From Aurelia coerulea (Eukaryota; Cnidaria; Scyphozoa; Semaeostomeae; Ulmaridae), in contig CM076959.1 of NCBI GenBank assembly GCA_039566865.1, forward strand, positions 19,390,501 through 19,454,500: a DNA stretch of 64,000 nucleotides, read 5' to 3'. The position numbers and the translations under genes are program-made. A model generated the notes under the pieces. That model made no database searches and was not told where the DNA came from. It saw nothing but the letters and a program-made list of their open reading frames with translations. This document shows positions 36,001-48,000 of this stretch, piece by piece; within the stretch, counting starts at the first letter, position 1, and the number at the start of each line of letters is the position of its first letter.

Positions 36001-39000
36001 ACCAATCTGATATTGGTCATTCTGTTCCGAAGTTATGAGAGATTTTTGAAGGAGGGTCTTGTCTAGGAAACTTTAAATCAAATTTCCTCGATATTGTTAC
36101 CTTCCTTCCTTCGGTTTAGCACATGTGTTGGTTCCTCTTGGAGGGACTAGATGGAGAAGGTGAAGTGGAAGTGCAGTTTCCAGCGCCAAGCGCTGAGATC
36201 ACAGCAGTTGTAAAGACTCTAATCGAGTCCAGGACCCCTTATCATGACACTTGAGAACTTAAGTGGTTGGGGTTGTATTGGTATCGAACCCTGTCTGTTC
36301 TCTGGCTGCAAAGTCAGTGGATTACACCACTGCCCCTTAAATGGCATTGAAATAATTTATTTTTCTAATCTTATTCAAATTTAACTTTTTGTAATTATCG
36401 TTGTCATCTTTGCAGCTTATTGCTGAGCTGAAACAAAGTTTGGAAGTTGATGATTTGTCAGAAATGGACAGAGAATCATACAGTGAGGTAAGTTACTAAT
36501 CAAAAATCAATAACTTGATCACAGCATTGATACATGCAGTAAGGTAAGTGATTAATCACAAATCACTAACTTGATTACAGCATTGATATATACTGTGAGG
36601 TAAGTGATTAAATGGCTGAATCTTTAAGAAGTGGCGTTAGAGCCTCTCTCACTGTTTTGCACGTTCGATAATTCTACAAAATTTATACAAATGTTGTTCA
36701 TTTCTTTGAGATTCCGACTCTCTTGTAGCATAGCTTAAACAATCAAGCATCAAGGTGGCATTTCTGAATTTACAGGAATCTAAGGAAGGAACATTATGAT
36801 GTGACAAATGTCTGTTTGTTAACATATTCAAAATTCAATTCAAAAGCAACCTCGAGCCAATGATCCAGACATTTTTTCAATTTCTGCAATTTTAGTCCTT
36901 CAAAAGGAGCATGCATGTACATATGTTCTAGAGTCCCTACGTTTTCATCATTTGGTACCGTCCTCGATACGAAGATTGGAAACCATGAATTTCGATTACT
37001 CTCTATCTTAAGCGGATCGTCTCAATGTATAACAGGTTTTTATTTCTGTCCAATCTTTCAAATCGTCGATCCAAATTCTACTCTGTCTTCTTTTGTCTCT
37101 CTTCTAGAAATGTATCCATACAGTAGTCTATATCATTACTTATTTATCAATCTCATTTTCTCATCAATTTTATCATTGATACCAATTTTGTATCTTATTT
37201 TATTTAGTCAATCCACGAGATGTATGGTCTACTGGAATCCAAGATCGATGAAGCGACAATGTGGTTATTGAAAAACCCAGGAGATAACATCAATCCAGAA
37301 ACTGAGAATTTACAATGTGTGGTAAAAAGCAACAATTTCAGAGCTTGTATTTGGGGGAATACTGCCAAAAATCCAAGGTAACATCAGCAGCAATTTCTTA
37401 AAGGCTCTGTTCGGTTTTTCTCTACAATTAATAACTATGTACAGAGGACTTTGCATTCTGAGAAATTCTCCTCCATAAATGTTGAGGGGAAAGCTTTCTC
37501 TTCCACATTCAATGCTTTACCACTTGCTTTCACCGTGTAAAACGATGGCTTCTTACTGCATCGAGGAAATGTTCGTGAAAAAATAAAAACATTTTCGATA
37601 GTAAGAAATAACTGGTCAATTAATTTCACTTCAAATGTCTTACCTTATTTAGTCAACATAATATTGTATCGTCAATTTAAAATAAGTTCGCTATAAATTC
37701 TCACGCGTGTTTTAGTTTCGTAGCTGAGGATGGGACAAGCTCTTCTCAAAATATCCTATTTTCCGTCTGACTTAGTCAACTGAATTCGTCAATTTTTTAT
37801 CAATTGTTAACTTTATTTATTATTTAACATGACCTAGTTTCATTAACCAACTGAAGTTGTTGATTATTATATCTTAATCAACTGGAAATGGTCAACTGAA
37901 TTTGTTGTCAAAATATCTGCTGAGCCGGTCCTAATCATGATTTTCGTCGCCTTCCTTCTAATTTCATCATCAAGCTGCGCTTCCCAAACGATGCTTCAAT
38001 TTTAACTGGTCAAAGTTTATATAATCTGGACGTTTAGTCGTTAAATTATTTCAAAGATCTTTCAAATTGCACATTTTCTTTCGCAGGGTAAAAAATGTCG
38101 ATTTTTTAACTGAAGGCTTCATGATTGAGATTCCAAAGAGTCTTGTATTAGCTGATGTAGGAATCAGACTGCTTTACAAAAATTATGACACCATGTCTCC
38201 AAGATGCTCCACTTTTGCACCAAAGAAAGATAAAGTTTCAGAAAAAGAAGCACCCGCAGAAGTCAAAATCGAGGAGCCTGATGAAAAGGTATTGAATTCC
38301 ATTTATTGTATTTAGGGTTGGCTAGCAAAATTCAAAATTTGTCAACAAGTGAAGGAAGGACTGATAGAACAGTATAGCATCCAGTAGATTAATCACCAGC
38401 AGGTTTGAATTTAAGTTAGACCCCCATTTTGCGAGAACAAATCAAGTGTATTTATAGTTTCACCAGAATGCAGGCTGACTTTCAAAATTGAAGTTTCTTA
38501 TACGCGGGTGTTTATAATGCAAACAGAAATGTTACCCCTTTTCAACTGTTGAACAATTAAAGAGTTTGTGCGAGGCTAAAAGCTTACATTTGCAAAGAGC
38601 AAATAATCTTAAAGTATCTCATTGAAATCAATATTCGACACATGGCATGAACAATGCATAGCTAAAGAAACAATGATGTACACCAAGTGTTTTCTATGTT
38701 CTATCTATAATCAAGGTTATATACCAACACAAATTCCCATTAATGAACAACGCTGCAACCTTCTCTTGTTGATTTTGGTATGAAGGTGTTGAAGGTGTTG
38801 TGGCCCAGTAGTGTAACCCACTGACTTTGCAGCCAGAACAGTTCTTCGGACATTGTTCGATACCGGGTAGAGCCCCATCACTTGAGCGTCATGAAAAGGG
38901 GTCGCGGACTCGATTTGGCCTATTCTACTTCTGCGATCCCAGTGCTTGGCGCTAAAAACCGTAACTGCACCTTCACTGGTAAAGTAAGAGCCTTCAGGCT

Positions 39001-42000
39001 GACTCAAACAAGGTCTCAAACTCTAAGTTGAAGCCTATCTTATACAACTACAACTGTGTAAAATTAGGAAAACCAACGTTAATACTCCAATACAGCAGCC
39101 ACACAAAAGGGACACAATTTTTTGGGGAAATATTAGTTGTAGTAAATTATTGACACCCTGCCAATAAAGATCTAACTAATCCATATTGCTTCTCAAGCAA
39201 CGTGTGTGTTTCCAATTTTTTTCCTCGTAGATCTTGTTTCGTCTGAAGAAGGCGTGTAAAAATACAAACTAAGTTTATTTCTCTCACCTGTAGGCAAATG
39301 AACAGGACGAAAATGCTCCACCAAAGACACCGGACGCTGCAAGTCTTCTTGACCCTATCCGAGAAAAGGTAACTATGTTCTATGAATTTTTCAAAAACGA
39401 TTTGGATATGAAGTTTCTTTTAGTTTTGGGTTAAGACTTAGCCTGCGTACAGATTCGATTGATCTGCCTTATACCTAATCAGTCGATTCTGCACGCATGC
39501 TAAGCAAAACGGCGTTGAACCTGTTTATTGACTCACAAAACTGCATGTTCATTCCGACAAAAATTAGTTAAAGGACCCAAAAAGCTATCATTTGACTTTA
39601 TGAATAAGCCCCCCTCTCTAATAAGCCCCCTATCTAATAAACTACTTATCACTGCAAAATAGTAAGACATAATGGCCGACCTCTGGTTTCTGTCATCACG
39701 CAAATTTGGTCTTCTGAAGGTCATAGCTCCATCATTTCTCAACGGATTTTTACGGTGATGGCAGCAAAGTTTATTTGAACATCTGAAGAGCAACATCATA
39801 TAAAAGTTTGGCGAGAATCTTTTGCCTTTTTGTTGCAATCTTTAGGCAAACGGGGCACAATTTTTTTGCGACACCCTATATAGTTTAGTACATTGTTTAT
39901 TTTCCATGATCTAGAAGCTCCGGATTTACTAGCCTGGTATTGTTTACAAATTTCAGATCAGACTCATAAAACTTCGATTTCAATTTTCACTAGTCCGGCA
40001 GCAGAAAAAGTGGAAAAAAGAGTTCAAGAAAAAGTTCTAGAAAAAGTGCTAGTAAGAGTGCAGCAAGTAGGAAGAGCGCAGCAAGCAGAAAGAGTGCCAC
40101 TAGTAGAAAGAGTGCTGCTAGTAAAATGAGTGTTTCAAGCACAAAAGATTTGGAAAAGAAAGACGAAGACTCTAAGAACGAAGGTAAATATGATTTTACG
40201 CCACTGGAAGTAATGCACCCTTTATGTATCTCAAATCAAAAGTACCAGGCAGACAAACTTTACATGTTTTAAAATTCCTTATGCGAAGAACACTGGAGGT
40301 ATTGAAATCGATAAAATTTGACTGATAGATTAAAGCCCAGCCTCGTTCCAAAGGGTATCTGTTGTTGTAAATATGAGGCGAGACCTTGAATATGGACCTA
40401 AGTTTAGGAGGCTAAGGAGTAAAGGGGTTCGGAGTAAAGGAGTTTAGGAGTAAAGGAGGCTGGACCTAAGTTTACGGAAAACCTTCATTGTCACTGGGTA
40501 CAAGGTTGATGAAAGCCTGAAGTATTTTTGTGATCTTTGTTTTACTTTCGTGAGCGTTGAAAATATAGTAAATAAATTGATTTATGAATGTTCCTTTATT
40601 TCGAAGTGCATCAAAAAGGTACAAGTAATCTTTTCACTTATAGCAACATGCAAATACGTTTCATTTTCCTCAAGGCCTAAGAGTGAATTTTTTTGTGAAT
40701 GCATGTCATTTTTTTTCTCAAGGATCAAGCATTATTTTCTTAGTTCGTGAGGGAAATGAATCATGCTTGCGTAAAGAAATTCTTTATAAATTTGATTGAG
40801 GCTTTTAGGGCTCTTTTCACGCATGTCGAGGTTGCGGAATATTTATTAATTAAGTTTTACCTAGATTTACAATGCTTAAAAAACAGAAGAGAAGTCACGA
40901 AAATGCTTCAGCCTTTTAGTTATCATCTAGAACTTAATTGAGTTTAAGATCTCAGATATTCTCCGCATAGCGAATTTTGAAATACATGAAGTTCTTTTGG
41001 CCCATTCGGTTCTTTGATGAGTGTCAAAGGAAAAAGCTTTTGGTAGGTTCTATGAAAGTGTCGCCTTTCTAAGCAATCTTTGAAAAGTCGTTTGATCTTT
41101 TTTAGATACCGAAGGAGAAGACAAACCACTTGAATCTGAGCTGAAAATCTTGGAAGAGGATGACCTTCTCGATGAAGATGTCGTTGATTTGAGATCATTT
41201 TCTCCCATGGGGCCTACCATTTTGATTGAATTGCTTGAATTGCCACCACAACAACAAAAAATCGACCATTGGCTTATTCAACAAAGTATTACTTTTATTT
41301 ACTTTGAGATATTCTTGTTGGGTATGGTATGTGGGCTCTCATATATTCTTGAGATTATTTTCACCTGTGGGATCTACTATTTTGATTGAATTGCTTCTGT
41401 AGAAAATTCCGCAAAAGATGGCATAGGGGGGCATTTTATCAAGATGTATAGCGTTCTATAATGGAATCAACAATAATTCAATAGAAATTCGACCATTTAA
41501 CGCAATGCATCTTGGTCAAGTGCCCCCCCCCCCCCCCCGGTGCCATCTTTTCCAGAAACGTCTTTTGCCGAACAACAATGATCGAAGCTCTAACGCCACT
41601 TGTGCAAACACTTAGCATAAAAATACCGCTCGATCCAGACCTTTTTTAGAATAGCTAAAAGGTCTCTTGTTCAGAGCTCCGAATATTGACGATTTCTTAG
41701 AATGAACTGCTCCATCCAAACTTCGAATTTGGTAAAGTAAAACGGTCTACAGCTAGAATTCCCCACAACAAGAACGAGTCAACCATTTCCTAAAACGAAG
41801 AAGCATTCTTTAGGCCCTTTATACACACTACCGTACCGGATTTTTTACCAAAAAATTAGTTGGTATCATTTAAATCGTTTTCATTTCAATCTCTTTCTTC
41901 CCCTAGTTGTTTCATGTGACTTGAAGAGACTAAATTATGCAGCCCCTGCCTCGTCAAACCTGGGCAAATCATTGACAGAATCACAAAACTTGGAGCAAGA

Positions 42001-45000
42001 AGGACGGTTGGATGGTTCAGAACAAAGCAATTCGTCTCCACAAAATGGTATTCCCCATGCTAGTAGTGAACACCAAATGATAAAACCGATTGCTATCACT
42101 ATCAAGTAAGAGGCCGTTGACATTCGATTAAAAATTATTGCCAGTGTTGCAGAGCCCAGAAAGAGTCACTTAAGGGTTATGTATAAGGAGTAAACAAATC
42201 TGGAAATTTTAACTTGATAAAATGAGGAAGGTTTCACCAATAAACCGGCATGCAGAGGAAGGTTGGGCCTTTTTCTGGACCCTGAGATGTTGGGCTGCCA
42301 AGAAAAAGGAGGAATAGTGAAATGTTTATTTTAGAATTTATAGACTAGTGATTTCTTCTACCTGGACTTTGATATAGACTAAATCTTCTGATATTCTTAC
42401 CATTACTATGTGTCTTGTGCTTTGCTGTAGAGCAGTAGAGCTGATGAGCAGACATCAAACTTCCGTTCAAGCCAAAGCTAGAGCCGCTTCCACTGAAACT
42501 AAACAGCCAACGATGGCAGAAAAACGTTGGGCACAGCAACGCCATAGTTTCTTACCGAACAACAAGCTTCGCTTCTCTGTTGACTTTCTCAAAATGATTC
42601 TTTGTAACAATCCTGCACTGAATAACAGTGAAAATGCTGATCCCCAGAGAGTGTAGGATAATACCTCAGGGTATTTACCGTGAATTCTTTTGATGGTATG
42701 ATAAGCAAGAGCAAATTTTGTGAAACACAGGATTCAGGTTTAATAAGACAATGCGATTTTGAAGCCTAAAGAATGGATTTCCCACCGATCATTCAAGTGA
42801 TTTCGGAGTTGCAAACTCTATTCTTTAGAAAGGCAAATTGCTTTGTCTTTCGGAAACCTGACGCTTTTGTTTTTTGCAAAATTTCTCCCTGCTGGTACAA
42901 TCAAGTCTGATATTGTCCTCTTGAGGAAACTTTCTTTTCATAGAAGTTAAGAACTTCGTTGCAACAAGGACAGATAATGTACAATAGAACTCGCTACTTT
43001 TATTGACACCTAGATACAAAGCAATTTGTGATTGCAGACATAGGAAATTCCATGCTCGGTTGGTCAAGACATAAACAAAAACAAAGCAAGCCGCAAAAAT
43101 TGCCCTAAAACCCGGGTCGCTAGGTCGCTAGCTCGCTCGTTGTGCATTCCAGAAATGGTTTTTAAAACCAAATATTAGCACATATCGAAAGAAGAAAGAT
43201 ATATCTGTACATCTGCCTCGGACATCTTATTTATTTGTGTAGAAGCCAATTGGGAGGGAATTCAATTCTTAAAAACCCAAAACGACAATCGTAGTTGAAA
43301 CAAATCATTGGAGTCCCAAATGTTAGTGACGGAGCTCATAACCAGGGAGCGCCGAAGCTCATAACCAGGGAGCTCATAACCTTCGGCGCTCCCTGCTCAT
43401 AACCGTGCAAAGCCGTGCGTCTCTCTTTCGTTTGAAATTGCCTATTTCTGTTATTCATACACTTACAATGTTTTCGGACATTCTTCGACTTGCCCAATGA
43501 CTTGGGCAAGTCCAGGAAATTCTATGCACCTGACATTCCTCTGTTTTAAAGGGCACCAACTGACGTTATTTTCTTCGAAGAACCCCAACTGGCACGCTGG
43601 GATGAATCAAGTTGCCATTGGAAAATAGATGGTTTCTTAGATGTCCATTACAAAGAAGGTGAGGTGCATTAAGAATTAACTCTCAATTTGCAAATTTGTT
43701 TTTTGATAGCATATGATGAATTTTTTGACCGTGGGGATTTTTTCTTAAATATTTACACTTTATCATTTACATAAATATTCGAAGAGTCACGTATAGTAGA
43801 CCCTTTAGCTATTCTACAAAGGGTATGGATCAAACGATCTTTTTGTACATGCTGCAAATATTCTTCAATTCCTCATATTTCTACAAAATGTAAAAGAATA
43901 TCGCTTGATCCAGACCCCGTTGTAGAATTGCTAAAACATTGAGATAAATTACTGTTGTATCATTTGTTGTAGAAGCAAAAGTTATTTCATTCAAGACATC
44001 TTGCTTTGGACCGATAGCCATAATGCAGGTATGGGTCTTTTGTTCTTTGCATTTTAAATCCTTTCTAATTTCCTCTAATTCTGAAAATATTGAATATTTC
44101 TGAAAAGCCTAACAGGTAGGAATTACAAATAGTAAAGTTACTAAAGTTTCTTTTAAGTCATTCACTTCAAAAAAATAAGTCGCAACATTTTACCCCAACC
44201 TTTTTAAAGATTTGGAACCTATGCTGGTTCAAACATTTTTAAATAATCAATAATGTTTCACATTTTCAGGATCTTTATCTGAATGTGCCATTCCAATCAT
44301 GGGAGATCAGACCAATGTCATTAAACCAATGCATGCTGGTCGTGATTGCAGCAAATGTGGATGTTGAAATTGAAATCAAGGTAAGATAAGATAAATCATC
44401 CAGCTCGCACTTCATCATAATTTGTGAAGTTTCATCAGCTACTGTCATTTGGGATACGTTCAATAGTTGGGTTGTTTTCAGAGATTGAAAAGAACGCGTT
44501 CGCTTTATTCGCTCGTTCTTTGCAACGACGATAAAGAACCAAATACCCAACAGATTAAATGTGGAAAGCAAAAATAAGCTTCTCAACCGACTTTGACGAC
44601 TAATTAATAGATTGAGAACCTGAGGATGTGCCTACCGATAAGGTCTCAATTTCAGTAAAAAATCGGGACAGGATTATACCATCTGTACCGTGGTTCCAGG
44701 TCAGGAATTTCATCAAAGCTAATTTTCCAGGGTATATTGAAGAAGGTATAAGAACGACGACTCTTGACATCTTACGGCACCTTCTTCCATGGCACTCACT
44801 GTGTTTCCAATATTTTGATCCAGGACAGATCCTTATGTTTTCCTTGGCAGGCACATATCCGTTGTTTGCCCCCAAGGTAGACCCCCCGGACGAACTTCGA
44901 ACCACCTCAACGACTGAGATTTTGCGGATTCATTAGTCTGTTGGGTCTTTTGGGCCGTGACGATCGTTTGTTCCAACTACTCTAGCGATTGCGATGACCT

Positions 45001-48000
45001 ACTTTGAACCAGGCTTTAGAAATGATTCTTTTTTCACTAGGAGTCGAAATGTTGTCTCAGAAAGCCTGACGATAAAGAAGAACTTAATGGCCTACTTGGG
45101 AATTGGATGTCACCGGAACAGCTAATGCAGGTAGGTTGGTACTACAATGGAGCTTCTTTCAGATTGCTTTTGTGACAACTACATCTGGTGATAACTACAA
45201 AAACGTGATCCCTAAGTCGAAACAAGGGTTGTTGGAAGGTAAAAATATGTATGGCTTCAGCTCGCCAATCAACAAACATTCAATAAGTCCTTATTGTCTT
45301 TGAAGCTTTTTTATACTGGGTGTGCCAAAATTAAAGTTCTCCTGTTTCAAAAATTACCAAATTCGATTTCATTGCCGATCTTAAGTTCTTTTTTCATCAA
45401 GCAGATATTCAACGGTTTTGTCACTTGTACGAATTACTCTTCGTCATAACTTTTGTATTAAAATGTTGTGCTTCTGTTACTCGTTTTCAAACAGCTTCTA
45501 GTTTTAATTCAATCTCCTTTTCCTGTGAATTTTAGAGAACAATAGCAGCTGGAATAAACATATTTCCTGCTGAAGATGCAGCAAAGTACGTCAGCATTTG
45601 CAAAAAGGTAATTATTGTTGTGTTATTTCAATTTCCTTGTTGTAAAGTTTGTGTTTTGTTCAATTTTTGTTCTATGTTAGGTCCAAACGACCCACTGTAA
45701 TTTTGCTATTCACAGGCAACTCAGATAAACTGCTTTGTGTGGCATTTTAGTCTCAGTGGTTTTGAGAAAAATAGCAGGTGATTGTGGTATATATCAAATC
45801 AGCACGTGGCTAATCCCTTTTTGTAAGCGTAGGGAAATGAGTCGCAGTTGTGGCGGTATCAGTTAAGTCAAAGATGACATGTATTTAGTCTAGTGAACCT
45901 CATGCGAGAACTTTATGCGAGCGGAGCGATGATAAATGGGGGTCCGGGGGCTTGCCCCCAGGAAAATTTTTCATGGCCACGCCCTGTAGATCGTTGGAAA
46001 ACGCCCCATTTTTGGAGAATTGGCAGTTTAAAAAAGCAAAGGATGAAGTCTGATGGGGGTCTTTCCGAGAAAATTCTGAAAAATGGGACTTCAATTTCAC
46101 GAGGATATAGATTATATTTGAATTCCATAATATCAAAAATGATAGCTTGATGAATTCTGATAACTCGCTCAAATATGAATAAGTTTGAATCTTCATTTCC
46201 ACGAGATGGGCTTTCACGGCCTTTTTTACTTACAAAAGTGAACGATCTGCAGCAAATTATTGGGGGGGGCTAAAGCCCCCCAACCCCCCCCCCCCCCCCG
46301 GTTCTGACGGGCCTGATAATAATCGCTTACTCATTTCAACAGGACCCTGTACTTGTAACCAGCCTGTATGAACAATTAGCACTTTCGTCATCTGCATATG
46401 CTTATTGTTGGAGCAAATGGAATGGCGTTGAAGAATGCCCAGAAGATACTATTGTAGTAGGAGCTGTTGAATGGTGCCACAATGAACCACCTACTGAGGT
46501 ATGTATGATAAGGGAAATGTTATTAACAATGTTGCTTTTGATTGACTTTTCTTTCTGGCTCATCCGGTATTTAAATCGTATTATACAAATTCAGCGTGGT
46601 CCCCCTCCTGTTAATAAATTATTCTATCATGGAGGAAAATATAAAATGAGAAGTGCAAACGAAATGATTTCTTGTTCTTGGTTTATTTTAGGATGATTAT
46701 GAGCTTTACATGGCATCCACAAGAATTTGTTACAAGCTTGGAATGTCAGAATATGATGAAAGCTTTTCAAAAGAAAAGGCTGAAACTTCACAGGTAAATA
46801 TTTGCATTCAACAGAGATCACGGTAGACTTGTCCAAGTTTATTTCCTGCAGACCATCCAACCAATCCTTGTCCCAAAGAGATCACGGTAGACTTGTCCAA
46901 GTTTATTTCCTGAAGGCCATCCAACCAATCCTTGTCCCAAAGAGATCAGGGTAGACTTGTCCAAGTTTATTTCCTGAAGGCCATCCAACCAATCCTTGTC
47001 CCAAAGAGATCAGGGTAGACTTGTCCAAGTTTATTTCCTGAAGGCCATCCAACCAATCCTTGTCCCAAAGAGATCACGGTAGACTTGTCCAAGTTTATTT
47101 CCTGAAGGCCATCCAACCAATCCTTGTCCCAAAGAGATCAGGGTAGACTTGTCCAAGTATATTTCCTGCATACTATCCAACCAATCCTTGTCCCAAAGAG
47201 ATCAGGGTAGACTTGTCCAAGTTTATTTCCTGAAGGCCATCCAACCAATCCTTGTCCCAAAGAGATCAGGGTAGACTTGTCCAAGTTTATTTCCTGAAGG
47301 CCATCCAACCAATCCTTGTCCCAAAGAGATCAGGGTAGACTTGTCCAAGTTTATTTCCTGAAGTGCGTCCAACCAATCCTTGTCCCAAAGAGATCAGGGT
47401 AGACTTGTCCAAGTTTATTTCCTGAAGGCCATCCAACCAATCCTTGTCCCAAAGAGATCAGGGTAGACTTGTCCAAGTTTATTTCCTGCATACTATCCAA
47501 CCAATCCTTGTCCCAAAGAGATCAGGGTAGATCCAACCAATCCAACCAATCCTTGTCCCCAGGGTAGACTTGTCCAAAGAGATCATCAGGGTAGACTTGT
47601 CCAAGTATATTTCCTGAAGTGCCGTCCAACCAATCCTTGTCCCAAAGAGATCAGGGTAGACTTGTCCAAGTTTATTTCCTGAAGGCCATCCAACCAATCC
47701 TTGTCCCAAAGAGATCAGGGTAGACTTGTCCAAGTATATTTCCTGAAGGCCATCCAACCAATCCTTGTCCCAAAGAGATCAGGGTAGACTTGTCCAAGTT
47801 TATTTCCTGCATACTATCCAACCAATCCTTGTCCCAAAGAGATCACGGTAGACTTGTCCAAGTTTATTTCCTGAAGGCCATCCAACCAATCCTTGTCCCA
47901 AAGAGATCAGGGTAGACTTGCCCAAGTTTATTTCCTGCATACTATCCAACCAATCCTTGTCCCAAAGAGATCAGGGTAGACTTGTCCAAGTTTATTTCCT

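Noticed and set aside
39893..40129. ORF with repeated Glu-Lys-Val/Val-Leu motif
   Set aside because: It is in the wrong frame. The neighbouring DNAI7 exons fix phase 0, which gives the Ser-Arg-Lys repeat.
47479..47757. ORF with repeated Gly-Trp-Ile-Tyr-Pro-Asp-Leu-Phe
   Set aside because: It is a translation of minisatellite units, interrupted in other copies.
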